A stretch of DNA of 64,000 nt from Thermoanaerobacterales bacterium UBA4880 (lineage in GTDB: Bacteria; Bacillota; Thermoanaerobacteria; Thermoanaerobacterales; UBA4877), in the NCBI GenBank assembly GCA_002399285.1, contig DHDI01000019.1:667-64666 (forward strand), read 5' to 3'. Every line of letters begins with the position of its first letter. The first letter of the stretch is position 1. The position numbers and the translations under genes were made by a program. Under the pieces are notes generated by a model. It saw only the letters and a program-made list of their open reading frames with translations, searched no databases and was not told where the DNA came from. Of this stretch, positions 52,007 to 62,095 are shown piece after piece.

Positions 52007-52142
52007 TTATGCTTCGCAGTCTGCGATTCTCAAGGCGCAGAACGCATTTGAGGGTGTTGCAGAAAAAATGGGCGTTAAAAATGAAGAAGATGTTCAGACG
52101 CTTGTCAATGAAGTACGGTATGAAAAAGGCAAAACAAAATGA
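52007..52142 (+). pseudogene. Decayed 3' fragment of a small antitoxin-like gene
   Basis: The frame ending at 52142 reads SAILKAQNAFEGVAEKMG and then DVQTLVNEVRYEKG, which looks like the tail of small AbrB/MazE-type or similar antitoxins. No start codon, ribosome site or N-terminal half is present, and no toxin gene follows. The 51950-52219 gap otherwise holds nothing I can support. Family naming is tentative. Confidence 0.35.
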
Positions 52143-52219
52143 AAAAATGAAACATCCATGTGCAATGACGGCAACTGAATTTCTCAAAGATGGAAGGAAT
52201 GGTAGATCACTTATGACCA

Positions 52220-52972
52220 TTATGAGACGGCTTCCAGTATCTTTATATTGGATGCCTCGTTTTTTCTGACCGCTTTGATGTCGTCGTCCGTCATAAACAG
52301 CTTATCGCATATCTTCCACTCGCCGCATATGTCCATGCCTATGAGCTGTCTGGCATTGGTCAGCACGTTCAGGTAATCCAGAAGTTCGCCCATATCCATA
52401 GAGCCCTGGTTCCAGTTCGTAGAGGCACAGTCGGTATTCAGAACGTCCTTGTCGATGCTTATATATACCGCTTTTGTCTCTATTTCCCGGATGAGCGCAT
52501 ATATCCTCCCGTTGTCGGTCTGTGTTCTGGATGGTATTATGCGTATGGGTTTGGAAAAAGGATGAATGAATTTCAGCGCTTCATCATCGGGATCAACTCC
52601 TATGAGTAAAACCGATTTCAGCCATTTCAGACGGAGAGACTCCCTTATCCATGAACCGCAGGATATATAGCCGCTGTTCATGTTCATGAGATCAGTGTGA
52701 TTATCGAATACTACCAATGTAAACGGTACTTTTATATTTGCCAGTATGGCCAGACTGAGATGATGAAAGTCGCCGCTGCCTATAAGGGCGGCGGACGGAT
52801 CGGTAAAAGAAAGACGGGATGACGCCCTTTCCATATGGGAAACTTCGGACAGCAGCCTGAGTCCCTTTATCGATCTCAGGTCGATTATCCTCTTCACCTT
52901 GGACATGATGTCATGCTGCATCATCAGCGCCGGGTCGAGATTAAAGGCTACAAGATCGGAGATCTTAGCCAT
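52220..52972 (-). CDS. Arginase/agmatinase-family ureohydrolase
   Basis: A 250-residue protein of the ureohydrolase fold. Manganese-site motifs are GSGDFHH, the DxHxD of FDNHTDLM, and the DxD of SIDKDVLNTDCAS. It is shorter than typical arginase (about 300). The C-terminal Glu region (GMDICGEWK) differs from the usual DxxExxP, so the substrate is not certain; agmatine, arginine or formiminoglutamate are family options. The start ATG 52972 follows GGGAGGG. It diverges from secA with its own promoter. Confidence 0.85.
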   Translation of the reverse strand: MAKISDLVAFNLDPALMMQHDIMSKVKRIIDLRSIKGLRLLSEVSHMERASSRLSFTDPSAALIGSGDFHHLSLAILANIKVPFTLVVFDNHTDLMNMNSGYISCGSWIRESLRLKWLKSVLLIGVDPDDEALKFIHPFSKPIRIIPSRTQTDNGRIYALIREIETKAVYISIDKDVLNTDCASTNWNQGSMDMGELLDYLNVLTNARQLIGMDICGEWKICDKLFMTDDDIKAVRKNEASNIKILEAVS

Positions 52973-53002
52973 AGCAATTCCCTCCCAACTGCTTTTATAT
53001 TT

Positions 53003-53031
53003 ATTATACTAAATTTTCATATATTTTTCAA
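53003..53031 (-). promoter_or_regulatory. Promoter of the ureohydrolase gene
   Basis: On the minus strand TTGAAA (53031-53026), 17 nt, TATAAT (53008-53003), about 30 nt before the start codon. Confidence 0.75.
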
Positions 53032-53057
53032 TAAAATTAGTCTTATTCTTCCATAGC

Positions 53058-53086
53058 TTGAAGGTTTGAAATTACTTTGATATAAT
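53058..53086 (+). promoter_or_regulatory. Promoter of secA
   Basis: TTGAAG (53058-53063), 17 nt, TATAAT (53081-53086), about 40 nt before ATG 53127. It is back to back with the ureohydrolase promoter. Confidence 0.75.
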
Positions 53087-53126
53087 TAATTTTTGGAGAT
53101 CACATTTAACTGAGAAGGTGAATCGT

Positions 53127-55811
53127 ATGTTTAATGTTCTTGAAAAGATAGCAAACAGTTACAATGAACGGGAGATCAAGAAACTCCGGCCTATAGCTGA
53201 CAAGGTCATGGGCATGGAGGATGACATAAAAAAACTCAGCGATACGGATTTGAGGGCAAAGACAGAGGAGTTTAAGCGCAGGATATCCGGCGGCGAGTCC
53301 CTGGACGATATTTTACCGGAGGCTTTTGCCGTGGTAAGGGAAGCGTCTGACAGAACGCTGGGGATGAAACATTTCGCGGTACAGGTACTTGGCGGCATCG
53401 TGCTGCATCAGGGAAAGATCGCCGAGATGAAGACGGGAGAAGGAAAGACGCTGGTAGCGACGCTGCCCGCCTATCTCAATGCCCTGACGGGAAACGGAGT
53501 CCACATAGTCACGGTGAACGACTATCTGGCAAAGCGTGACCGCGAATGGATGGGCAAGATATTTGAATTTCTTGGCCTGAGGGTCGGCCTTATTCAGCAC
53601 GATATGGATGACGTCCTGAGAAAGGTCGCCTATTCTGCCGACATTACCTACGGCACTAACAACGAATATGGTTTTGACTACCTCAGGGACAACATGGTCA
53701 TATACAAAAACCAGGCCGTCCAGAGGGGCCTTAGCTATGCCATAGTGGACGAGGTTGACAGCATACTCATAGACGAGGCCCGTACCCCGCTCATCATATC
53801 GGGCATGGGGACCGAGTCCACCGATAAATACTATAAGGCTGACAAGTTTATAAGGACGCTGAAGCCAGACGACTATTCCATAGATGAAAAGGCGCATACC
53901 GCCGTCCTTACAGATTCCGGCGTGGGCAAGGCGGAGAGATATTTCGGCATAGAGAATCTGGCCGACATGGACAATATGGAGATAGATCACCATATCATCC
54001 AGGCCCTTAAGGCCCATACCCTCATGAAGAGGGACACGGACTACATCGTCAAGGACGGAGAGGTAATAATAGTAGACGAGTTCACCGGAAGGCTTATGTT
54101 CGGCAGGAGATACAGCGACGGGCTCCACCAGGCTATAGAGGCCAAGGAGGGCGTCAAGATACAGAATGAGAACAAGACCCTGGCGACCATAACCTTCCAG
54201 AACTATTTCAGGATGTACGGCAAGCTTGCCGGTATGACCGGCACGGCCAAGACGGAAGAAAATGAATTCCGTGAGATATACGGCCTGGACGTCGTCGTGA
54301 TACCTACCGACAGGCCGATGATAAGGGAAGATAATGCCGATGTGATATATAAGACGGTAAACGCCAAATACAACTCCATAATCGACGAAATTGCAGAGTG
54401 CTATGCCAAGGGGCAGCCTGTGCTGGTAGGCACCATATCCATTGAGAAATCGGAGATACTGAGCGGTCTGCTCAAAAAGAGGGGCATACCGCATCAGGTG
54501 CTGAACGCCAAATACCATGATAAGGAAGCTGAGATAATAGCCCAGGCAGGGAGAAAGGGCACCGTTACCATCGCCACAAATATGGCGGGACGCGGTACCG
54601 ACATCATGCTGGGCGGCAATCCGGAGTTCCTTGCAAAGCGCAGTATGAGAGAGGCAGGCTTCGACGACGGGATAATAAGCGCGGCGTCGGGATATGCCAA
54701 GACGGAAGATCCCGAGATCTTGGACGCCCGTCAGAAATATAAGGAGATATTTGAACAGGAAAAGAAAGCGTGCGACAGCGAACACGACGAGGTGGTCGCG
54801 CTGGGCGGACTGCACATCATCGGCTCGGAAAGGCATGAATCGCGGCGAATAGATAATCAGCTGCGCGGACGTTCGGGCAGGCAGGGAGACCCGGGCTCAT
54901 CCAGGTTCTATGTATCACTGGAGGATGACCTGATGCGGCTGTTCGGCTCGGAGAAGGTGATGGGCGTTATGGATTCCCTGGGCGTCGAGGAGGATATGCC
55001 GCTGGAGAACAACGTCCTGACAAAGCAGATAGAGAGCGCCCAGAAAAAGGTCGAGGGCAACAATTTTGATATGAGGAAGAGAGTGCTGCAGTTCGACGAC
55101 GTCATGAACAAGCAGCGCGAGGTCATATACGGCGAAAGGAAAAAGGTGCTGGACGAGGAAAATCTGAGGGAGAACATTATATCCATGGTCGAAGCCATAA
55201 CTGACGAGGCCATAGAGATATATACCGAGAACAGCAAATATCCCGAGGAATGGGACTACGACGGCCTCTTCAATCATCTCGAGCATTACTTCCTGCCCAA
55301 GGACAGCATAGTTGTTGAGAACAAGGAAGAGGTGACCAAAGAGGACCTGAAGGACACCATAATGGGAGTAGCCGAAAAGGGATATCAGAAAAAGGAAGAG
55401 GAGATCGGCGAGACCAACATGCGGGAGCTGGAAAGGGTAGTGCTGCTGCGGTATATCGACTCAAAGTGGATGGATCATATAGACGCCATGGATGACCTGA
55501 GGGACGGCATAGGGCTCAGGGCTTACGGCCAGGCCGATCCCGTGAAGGAGTACCAGAAGGAAGGCTTCAACATGTTCCAGGACCTCATAAGCAGTATACA
55601 GGAGGATACGGTCAAGACGCTCTATCATTTGTCCCTGCAAAAAGAGGCGCCTAAGCGGGAACAGGTCATAAAACCGCAGAAGGACAACTCCGTACCCCAG
55701 GAGCCTGTAAAAAACACGGATAAAAAGATAGGAAGAAACGATCCATGCCCGTGCGGCAGCGGTAAAAAGTATAAAAACTGCTGCGGCAGGGATATAAAAA
55801 ATGCCATATAA
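53127..55811 (+). CDS. secA: Preprotein translocase ATPase SecA
   Basis: An 894-residue motor of the Sec pathway. Walker A is in [19 protein letters not shown], followed by the DEAD-type [42 protein letters not shown] and the helical scaffold [22 protein letters not shown]. The C-terminus ends in the zinc SEC-C motif [16 protein letters not shown], which contacts SecB-like partners or ribosomes. ATG 53127 with AGAAGGTGA upstream is preferred to GTG 53118. It is followed by prfB, the usual order in Firmicutes. Confidence 0.97.
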   Translation: MFNVLEKIANSYNEREIKKLRPIADKVMGMEDDIKKLSDTDLRAKTEEFKRRISGGESLDDILPEAFAVVREASDRTLGMKHFAVQVLGGIVLHQGKIAEMKTGEGKTLVATLPAYLNALTGNGVHIVTVNDYLAKRDREWMGKIFEFLGLRVGLIQHDMDDVLRKVAYSADITYGTNNEYGFDYLRDNMVIYKNQAVQRGLSYAIVDEVDSILIDEARTPLIISGMGTESTDKYYKADKFIRTLKPDDYSIDEKAHTAVLTDSGVGKAERYFGIENLADMDNMEIDHHIIQALKAHTLMKRDTDYIVKDGEVIIVDEFTGRLMFGRRYSDGLHQAIEAKEGVKIQNENKTLATITFQNYFRMYGKLAGMTGTAKTEENEFREIYGLDVVVIPTDRPMIREDNADVIYKTVNAKYNSIIDEIAECYAKGQPVLVGTISIEKSEILSGLLKKRGIPHQVLNAKYHDKEAEIIAQAGRKGTVTIATNMAGRGTDIMLGGNPEFLAKRSMREAGFDDGIISAASGYAKTEDPEILDARQKYKEIFEQEKKACDSEHDEVVALGGLHIIGSERHESRRIDNQLRGRSGRQGDPGSSRFYVSLEDDLMRLFGSEKVMGVMDSLGVEEDMPLENNVLTKQIESAQKKVEGNNFDMRKRVLQFDDVMNKQREVIYGERKKVLDEENLRENIISMVEAITDEAIEIYTENSKYPEEWDYDGLFNHLEHYFLPKDSIVVENKEEVTKEDLKDTIMGVAEKGYQKKEEEIGETNMRELERVVLLRYIDSKWMDHIDAMDDLRDGIGLRAYGQADPVKEYQKEGFNMFQDLISSIQEDTVKTLYHLSLQKEAPKREQVIKPQKDNSVPQEPVKNTDKKIGRNDPCPCGSGKKYKNCCGRDIKNAI

Positions 55812-55825
55812 GGGAGTTGATCGAT

Positions 55826-56942
55826 TTGCTGCAGGATTATAAATTATTGATAGACAAACTGCGGGGAGATATAGACGAAATGGGTGTTTCACTTTGACGT
55901 CGCCGGAGCCGGCAAGGAAATAAAGGAGCTGGAGGCGCAGATGTCGAAGCCCGGCTTTTGGGATGATCCTTCCAAATCCCAAAAAGTGAATAAGAGGCTG
56001 AAGCATCTCAAAAATAAGATCGGCGAGTATGACGAACTGGATAGGGAATGGGAGGACCTCCTTGCTCTTGTGGACCTTGGCTTAGAGGAAAATGAGGAGA
56101 GCCTTGAGGGAGAAGTGAAGGAGTACTACGACGCATTTAAGGAAAAACTGGAGGGTCTTCGCATAAAGACGCTGCTCGGCGGCAAATACGACACCAACAA
56201 CGCCATAGTCATGCTGCATTCGGGAGCGGGCGGCACGGAGGCCCAGGACTGGGTGGAAATGCTTTACCGCATGTACACCAAATGGGCGGAGAAGAAGGAG
56301 TATCCCGTGGAGGTGCTCGATGAACTCCCCGGCGAAGAGGCCGGAATAAAGAGCATCACCTTCCGGGTCACCGGCGATTATGCATACGGCTATCTCAAGG
56401 CGGAGAAGGGCGTACACCGGCTGGTGAGGATATCTCCCTTCGATGCTGCGGCCAGACGCCATACCTCGTTCGCCATGGTGGAGGTGCTGCCCGAACTGGA
56501 AGACGACGAGGGGCTGGACATACGGCCGGAGGATCTCAGGATAGACACCTACAGGTCCAGCGGCGCCGGAGGACAGCATGTAAATAAGACGGAGTCGGCC
56601 ATAAGGATCACCCATCTGCCCACGGGCATCGTGGTCACCTGCCAGAACGAGAGGTCGCAGATCTCCAACAGGGAGACGGCGATGAACATGCTCAAGGCAA
56701 AGCTGCTGGAGATCAAGGAGCGCGAGAGGCTGGAAAAGGTAAGCGAGATCAAGGGCGAGTACAAGGAAATAGGATGGGGCAGCCAGATACGTTCCTATGT
56801 CTTCAATCCATACAGCATGGTGAAGGACCATAGGACCGGCGTCGAGGTAGGAAGCACGCAAAAGGTCATGGACGGAGACATAGATGTGTTCATAGACGCC
56901 TATCTCAAGATGGAGAAGGGCATAAAGCTCACCGAGCGCTAA
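55826..56942 (+). CDS. prfB: Peptide chain release factor 2, with programmed +1 frameshift
   Basis: RF2 of 371 residues, terminating at UAA and UGA. Twenty-three codons from TTG 55826 (AAGGGAG 9 nt upstream) end in CTT TGA C at 55892-55898. A +1 slip on CTT reads GAC and continues to 56942. The Shine-Dalgarno-like stimulator here is GGGTG (55882-55886) with 5-nt spacing, weaker than the classic AGGGGGT with 3. The peptidyl-hydrolysis motif GAGGQHVNKTES and the stop-recognition region SPFDAAARRHTSF are intact. The shift makes RF2 control its own level. Confidence 0.95.
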
Positions 56943-56999
56943 GGCCCGGCCGGTTTTAAATGTATACAGTATTTTCAGGATGACAGTTGATATAAAGGG

Positions 57000-57033
57000 C
57001 GCAGCCGGTCATAGGTATCGCAGACCGGCTGCG
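57000..57033 (+). repeat. Perfect 11-bp hairpin between prfB and the amidotransferase-like gene
   Basis: CGCAGCCGGTC (57000-57010) and GACCGGCTGCG (57023-57033) with a 12-nt loop. No T-run follows, so it may be an mRNA structure or weak terminator. Confidence 0.55.
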
Positions 57034-57096
57034 AATGCCCGCTGTGATCATTCATGGGTTTTGTATTAAACTGAATAATTCGGAAGGGGGAGATTT

Positions 57097-57816
57097 ATGA
57101 AACCTGTCATAGGTGTGGAGACAAGTTTAAACTATAGGGAAAACCTTTTTCAGGTACATAATTTTTATGTGGAGGCCGTAGCGGAGGCCGGAGGCGTCCC
57201 GCTGCTGATCGCACCCCAGCAGGACGGAGGGTATGCGTCGGAGATAATAGGCAGGCTGGACGGGATATTGATAACCGGAGGCGGAGACGTCGACCCACGG
57301 TGTTTCAATGAGGAGAATACGGGATTGAGCAAGGGCATGTCCCGGGAGAGGGATATTACCGAGACGCAGCTCATCAAGGCCGCCGTCGGATTGGATATGC
57401 CCATACTCGGCATATGCAGGGGATGCCAGATGATCAACGTGGTGCTTGGGGGAGACCTGTATCAGGACATATCCTTAAAGCAGGGCACATCAAATCATAA
57501 TCAGGACGGGGACATACCGGGATGGTATCCCTATCATGACATAAGGATAGAGCAAGAATCCATCATGTACGGCATATTCGGGAAGAAGACGATAGGCGTG
57601 AACAGCTATCATCATCAGGCGGTAAAGAATCCCGCCAAGGGGCTTAGGGTCACCGCATCGTCCGAGGACGATATAATAGAGGCGATAGAGGGGACGGAGA
57701 ACTCCTTTATCTTAGGGGTACAGTTCCATCCTGAAAAGATGTTTCATAATGACAGAAGTTTTCTTGCCGTATTTGAGGCGCTTATAAATGCAGCCAAAAT
57801 CAAGGAGGCCATATGA
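57097..57816 (+). CDS. Class I glutamine amidotransferase-like gamma-glutamyl hydrolase (PuuD type)
   Basis: A 239-residue hydrolase of the peptidase C26 type. The nucleophile elbow LGICRGCQMINVVLGG carries the catalytic Cys, and GVQFHPEKM gives His and Glu. The LITGGGDVDP stretch near residue 67 is typical of gamma-glutamyl-GABA hydrolases. ATG 57097 follows GGGGGAGATTT. It overlaps the asparaginase gene by 4 nt, so both probably release ammonia or glutamate from amide substrates. Confidence 0.9.
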   Translation: MKPVIGVETSLNYRENLFQVHNFYVEAVAEAGGVPLLIAPQQDGGYASEIIGRLDGILITGGGDVDPRCFNEENTGLSKGMSRERDITETQLIKAAVGLDMPILGICRGCQMINVVLGGDLYQDISLKQGTSNHNQDGDIPGWYPYHDIRIEQESIMYGIFGKKTIGVNSYHHQAVKNPAKGLRVTASSEDDIIEAIEGTENSFILGVQFHPEKMFHNDRSFLAVFEALINAAKIKEAI

Positions 57817-58823
57817 TGTCGGAGAAGCTCGTTTTAGTGTACCGCGGTGATCTCGCGGAGAAGATACACAGGGGGGATATGGCGGTGGCGGATGCCGGCG
57901 GACGCGTTACAGCGTCTGTGGGCGATATAGGCAAGAGCAGCTATATGAGGTCTGCGGCCAAGCCGGTACAGGCGGTAAACGTTGTCCTGAGCGGGGCCTT
58001 GGAAGAATATGGGCTTACGGATAAGGAACTGGCTATAATATGCGCTTCTCACCGCGGCGATGAGGAACACGTCGAGACCGTGAACGGCATACTGACCAAG
58101 CTGGGACTGGACAGATCCTATCTGAAATGCGGCGTCTTAAGACCGCTGGATGAAAAGAGAGCATTCAAGATGCTCAGGGACGGCAAGGAGTTTGACGAGG
58201 TCACCTGCGACTGCTCGGGCAAACATTCGGGTATGCTGGCGGCGTGTCTCAAGAAGGGATATCCTCTGGAGAGCTATACCGACCCCGGACATCCTCTGCA
58301 GAGGGAGATACTCAAGATGATGTCGCTGTTTTCAGGAGTGCGCGAGGAGGAGATAACCATAGGCGTCGACGGCTGCGGGGTCCCGGTGTTCGGCATGCCC
58401 GTGTACAATATGGCGCTGGCCTTCGCCAATATGGCCGATCCCTCGCGGCTGCCGGACGACGTCGGTGCGGCTGCGTGCAGGATAGTGAACGCCATGGTCA
58501 CCTATCCGGAGATGGTCTCGGGAGAGAACGGCTTTGATACGCTGCTCATGAGGGCCGCCAAGGGGAGGCTGTTCTGCAAGATGGGCGCGGACGGCGTCTT
58601 CTGTGTGGGCCTGAGGGACAAGGGATGGGGCCTGGCCGTCAAGATAGAGGATGGCGACTCTCCGGCGTCTTACTGTGCGGTATGCGAGGCGCTCTGTCAA
58701 CTGGGTGTCCTCAGCGAACAGGCGGCGGAGGAATTGAAATCATTCCATCACAGGATCGTATATAATAATCATAAGGTCGCGGTGGGCAGGTATGAGCCTT
58801 GCTTCAAGTTGAATATATATTAA
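57813..58823 (+). CDS. Asparaginase, Rhizobium etli ReAV type (class 3)
   Basis: A 336-residue enzyme unrelated to bacterial type I/II asparaginases. The two Ser-Lys and zinc-site elements of ReAV are conserved with an offset of one residue: Ser47 and Lys50 in MRSAAKP, Cys134 and Lys137 in CDCSGKHSG, and Cys188 in VDGCGVPVF. CASHRGDEEH and YPEMVSG are further family blocks. ATG 57813 (or the next ATG) overlaps the upstream hydrolase. It should convert asparagine to aspartate and ammonia in the cytoplasm. Confidence 0.9.
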   Translation: MMSEKLVLVYRGDLAEKIHRGDMAVADAGGRVTASVGDIGKSSYMRSAAKPVQAVNVVLSGALEEYGLTDKELAIICASHRGDEEHVETVNGILTKLGLDRSYLKCGVLRPLDEKRAFKMLRDGKEFDEVTCDCSGKHSGMLAACLKKGYPLESYTDPGHPLQREILKMMSLFSGVREEEITIGVDGCGVPVFGMPVYNMALAFANMADPSRLPDDVGAAACRIVNAMVTYPEMVSGENGFDTLLMRAAKGRLFCKMGADGVFCVGLRDKGWGLAVKIEDGDSPASYCAVCEALCQLGVLSEQAAEELKSFHHRIVYNNHKVAVGRYEPCFKLNIY

Positions 58824-58920
58824 TTGTCAAGCCGTGACATTCTCGCGGTCTGGGTTTCATTAGCAGTGCGTATAATGTATAATGTACTAATGAGATAAAG
58901 AGCAGGAAGGGGGAATACAG

Positions 58921-60075
58921 ATGCTTTTATTGAAGAACGGCAATGTGCATACCATGGCCGGAGAAGTTATAGAGGGCGGGGACGTCCTTATAAACGAAGG
59001 CAGGGTACAGGAGGTAGGCCGCAATTTGAGCGGCAGCGGAGCAGAGGTACTGGATGTGACCGGCAAGTTCGTGATGCCGGGGATAATCGATGCCCACAGC
59101 CATCTGGGCATGTGGGAGGACGCCATGGGTTTCGAGGGCGACGACGGAAACGAGGAGACCGATCCCGTGACGCCGGGACTCCGGGCGATAGATGGGATAA
59201 ATCCCATGGACCGGTGTTTTGAGGATGCCTACCGCGGCGGAGTTACGGCGGCCGTGACCGGGCCGGGCAGCGCCAACGTCATAGGAGGGCTCTTCACCGC
59301 CGTAAAGACCTACGGCAAAAGAGTGGACGACATGATCATAAAGGACCCCGTCGCGCTCAAGGTAGCCTTTGGCGAAAATCCCAAAACGGTATACGGCGGC
59401 GAGCAAAAGAAGACGCCGCGGACGCGGATGGCCATAGCCGGCATATTGAGGGAAGAGCTGACCAAGGCTAAGGAGTACATGGAAGGAAGGGCAAAACCCA
59501 AGGAGGAAGACCGGCCCGACTTCGATATGGGCATGGAGGCGATAGCCAAGGTCCTGAGGAGAGAAATACCCCTGAAGGCGCATGCGCATAGGGCCGACGA
59601 TATCTTCACCGCCATAAGGATAGCCAAGGAATTCGACGTAAGGCTGACTCTCGATCACTGCACCGAGGGGCACCTGATCGTGGACTATCTCAAGCAGGAA
59701 GGATATCCCTGCATAGTGGGCCCGTCGCTGACCGACAGGTCCAAAATAGAACTCAAGAACCTGTCCTTTAAAACCCCGGGCATACTTTCAAAGGCCGGCC
59801 TGACCGTCGCCATAATGACCGATCATCCGGTGATCCCGCTGCAGTACATAACGCTGTGCGCATCCCTCGCCGTAAGGGAGGGCATGGATGAGGCGGAGGC
59901 GCTCAGGGCAATAACCATAAACCCGGCGAAGATCGCGGGCATAGACGGCAGAGTAGGCAGCATAGAGGCAGGCAAGGACGCCGACGTAGCCATATTTGAC
60001 GGAAATCCGCTGGATATACGCAACAGATGCTACGCCACCGTCATTAACGGCGCGGTTATATACAAGAGAGACTGA
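58921..60075 (+). CDS. Metal-dependent amidohydrolase (imidazolonepropionase-like)
   Basis: A 384-residue amidohydrolase-superfamily protein. Metal motifs are GIIDAHSHLGMW, HAHRADD, TLDHCTEGH and IMTDHPV, followed by the C-terminal strand VGSIEAGKDADVAIFDGNPLDI. The substrate is unknown; homologues occur in many anaerobes beside amino-acid genes. ATG 58921 follows GGAAGGGGG. Upstream at 58871-58883 TATAAT occurs twice inside a CATTAG/CTAATG inverted repeat (58859-58864 and 58888-58893), a possible operator. Confidence 0.88.
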   Translation: MLLLKNGNVHTMAGEVIEGGDVLINEGRVQEVGRNLSGSGAEVLDVTGKFVMPGIIDAHSHLGMWEDAMGFEGDDGNEETDPVTPGLRAIDGINPMDRCFEDAYRGGVTAAVTGPGSANVIGGLFTAVKTYGKRVDDMIIKDPVALKVAFGENPKTVYGGEQKKTPRTRMAIAGILREELTKAKEYMEGRAKPKEEDRPDFDMGMEAIAKVLRREIPLKAHAHRADDIFTAIRIAKEFDVRLTLDHCTEGHLIVDYLKQEGYPCIVGPSLTDRSKIELKNLSFKTPGILSKAGLTVAIMTDHPVIPLQYITLCASLAVREGMDEAEALRAITINPAKIAGIDGRVGSIEAGKDADVAIFDGNPLDIRNRCYATVINGAVIYKRD

Positions 60076-60076
60076 T

Positions 60077-60115
60077 ATTTCCGCCCATATAAATTTATAT
60101 GGGCGGAAATTTTAT
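60077..60115. terminator. Long palindromic terminator after the amidohydrolase
   Basis: A perfect 34-bp palindrome (60077-60110, 17-bp arms) followed by TTTTATC. GC-rich core with A/T flanks, so it works in both directions. Confidence 0.9.
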
Positions 60116-60116
60116 C

Positions 60117-60146
60117 TTGAGTATTATAGCAAAAATATTGTAGAAT
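60117..60146 (+). promoter_or_regulatory. Promoter of the Asp23-FakA-DegV operon
   Basis: TTGAGT (60117-60122), 18 nt, TAGAAT (60141-60146), 30 nt before the Asp23-family ATG at 60176. Confidence 0.6.
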
Positions 60147-60175
60147 ATATAAAAGAGTATCTAGGAGGTGTTATT

Positions 60176-60520
60176 ATGCCGCAGATTACACCGCTGGGCA
60201 AGGTGGACATTTCAGACGAGGTAATAGAACAGATAGCCGGCGCAGCCGCGTCGGATATATACGGCGTGAAGAATATGGTGAGTAAAAAGACGAAGGATGC
60301 TTTAAGCGAACTCATGGGCAGAGAGAACCCCGCAAAGGGCGTGATAGTAGCCAAGGGCGACGAAGGACTGACGATCAGCATCCATATAATGATGGACTAT
60401 GGTGTTAATATGCAGGCGGTAGGCAACAATATTATCGAAAGAGTAAAATACACTGTGGAAGAAATGACCGGGGAAATGGTGAACAAGGTCATTATTAATA
60501 TAGACGGCGTGATCGCATGA
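60176..60520 (+). CDS. Asp23/Gls24 family envelope-stress protein (YloU-like)
   Basis: A 114-residue protein with the Asp23 layout: GKVDISDEVIEQIAGAAASDIYGVKNM at the start and SIHIMMDYGVNMQAVGNNI, then MVNKVIINIDGV at the end. TAGGAGGTG precedes ATG 60176. In Firmicutes this gene is regularly followed by fakA. It has no membrane segment and probably associates with membrane partners. It is 16 nt ahead of the kinase gene. Confidence 0.92.
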   Translation: MPQITPLGKVDISDEVIEQIAGAAASDIYGVKNMVSKKTKDALSELMGRENPAKGVIVAKGDEGLTISIHIMMDYGVNMQAVGNNIIERVKYTVEEMTGEMVNKVIINIDGVIA

Positions 60521-60536
60521 AGGGGGTTCCTCATAC

Positions 60537-62093
60537 TTGATAAATGCTAAAGAATTCAGAAGACTTATGGAGGGAGCTCTCAGAGGGCTCTCTAAAAACA
60601 GGGAATATATCAATTCTCTGAATGTTTTTCCGGTGCCCGACGGGGATACCGGGTCAAATATGCTGGCGACGCTGGACAGAGCTGTGGCGGAGGTGAGGAA
60701 GTGCGGGGGCGGCGCTCCCGTATCCGACCTTGCCGAAGCGGCTGCTTTCGGTTCTCTCATGGGCGCAAGGGGGAACTCCGGGGTAATACTGTCCCAGCTG
60801 CTGCGGGGTTTTGCGGACGGATGCAAGGGCAAAAGCGAGCTGGACACGAAGGATTTCACAGTCGCCATAGACAGCGCGGTGAGGAAGGCATACAAAGCCG
60901 TGAATAAGCCTGTCGAGGGTACGATGCTCACGGTAGCCAAGGAGACCGCATCCAAGGCCAGAAGTTTATCCGGCGAAACGGATGACGAGAGGTTCCTCAT
61001 GGGTTTATTGGAGGCAGCAAAAAAGGCGTCTTCCAATACTCCGACCAAACTTAAGGTACTGCGGGATGCCGGCGTCATCGATTCCGGCGGAGAGGGACTT
61101 GTGGTGATGATAAGAGGCATGCTTGATACCGGGGACATTGAGGATACCGAGGTCAAAGGCACGGTATCCGATGCCGGCGAGTACAACCCGGATATCAAAT
61201 ATACCTATTGCACGGAGCTGATAATAAACGCGGATGAGGATAAGGTGCCATATCTTAAGGGAAGGCTGACGCGTCTGGGAGACTCCATGATCATAGCCGG
61301 CAGCGGGAACATCGTCAAGCTGCATATCCATACCAACGAACCCGGCAAGGTCATAGACATATCCAAGGCATTGGGCGAGCTCTATGATATAAAGATAGAC
61401 AATATGAGAAGGCAGCACAGGGAGACGCTTTTTAAGGAGATGCTTCCCTATGGGTTTGTGGTGGTGGCCGAGGGCGGCGGATTCATAGATATGTATGAAA
61501 ACATAGAAAACGTGTCGGTGGTGAAGGGGGGCATAACCTCCAATCCCAGCGTGGAAGAGCTGAAATCCGCTGCGGAGGGCCTGGCCGCCCGCGACGTATA
61601 TATTTTCCCGGGCAATAAAAATATTGTCCTGACGGCGCAGAAGGTAAAGGAACTTTCAGCCGCGACGATACATGTGCTGCCAACGCAGTCCATCCCCGAG
61701 GCCGCCGTGGCCATGGCCGTATTCGATCCCGAGGGAAGCGCCGGGCAGAACGAGCCGAAAATGCTCAAGGCGTTGAGGGAAGTGACCATAGGCAGCGTCG
61801 CTCCGGCGGCAAAGGCCGCGAATATGAACGGATACAAGATAAAGAAGGGCGATTACCTTGCGGTGATAGGCAAGGATGTGGCGTGGAGGGCGGATACGGG
61901 CATCGAGGCGCTCTTCCTGCTGTTGGGCAGCATGATCGACGGCAGGGAGTCGTATGTGACCATATACACTGCTTCAAAGGAAACCAATGGGGACATACGG
62001 CGAGAGATCGACGAAAAATATCCCGGGGTTGAGATCGCAGTCGAGTACGGCGGCCAACCTCTATACGACTATATCGTATGTAAGGAGAGCTGA
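60537..62093 (+). CDS. Fatty acid kinase catalytic subunit FakA-like (DAK2 domain)
   Basis: A 518-residue protein with an N-terminal DAK2 ATP-binding domain (NVFPVPDGDTGSNMLATLD, MGARGNSGVILSQLLRGF, AVNKPVEGTMLTV, DSGGEGLVVMIRGM) and a C-terminal FakA domain that docks the lipid-binding FakB. The TTG start at 60537 has AAGGGGG 10 nt before it. It phosphorylates fatty acids carried by DegV-type FakB for phospholipid synthesis. Its presumed partner is the next gene. Confidence 0.92.
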   Translation: MINAKEFRRLMEGALRGLSKNREYINSLNVFPVPDGDTGSNMLATLDRAVAEVRKCGGGAPVSDLAEAAAFGSLMGARGNSGVILSQLLRGFADGCKGKSELDTKDFTVAIDSAVRKAYKAVNKPVEGTMLTVAKETASKARSLSGETDDERFLMGLLEAAKKASSNTPTKLKVLRDAGVIDSGGEGLVVMIRGMLDTGDIEDTEVKGTVSDAGEYNPDIKYTYCTELIINADEDKVPYLKGRLTRLGDSMIIAGSGNIVKLHIHTNEPGKVIDISKALGELYDIKIDNMRRQHRETLFKEMLPYGFVVVAEGGGFIDMYENIENVSVVKGGITSNPSVEELKSAAEGLAARDVYIFPGNKNIVLTAQKVKELSAATIHVLPTQSIPEAAVAMAVFDPEGSAGQNEPKMLKALREVTIGSVAPAAKAANMNGYKIKKGDYLAVIGKDVAWRADTGIEALFLLLGSMIDGRESYVTIYTASKETNGDIRREIDEKYPGVEIAVEYGGQPLYDYIVCKES

Positions 62094-62095
62094 TA

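Noticed and set aside
53313..54836. A 507-codon open frame on the minus strand
   Set aside because: It lies wholly opposite secA, whose protein is full-length and strongly conserved. The antisense frame has no recognisable domain and no ribosome site.
55884..56942. prfB as a gene broken by a stop codon
   Set aside because: The in-frame TGA follows CTT and precedes C at the known RF2 frameshift site, so this is programmed recoding and not damage.
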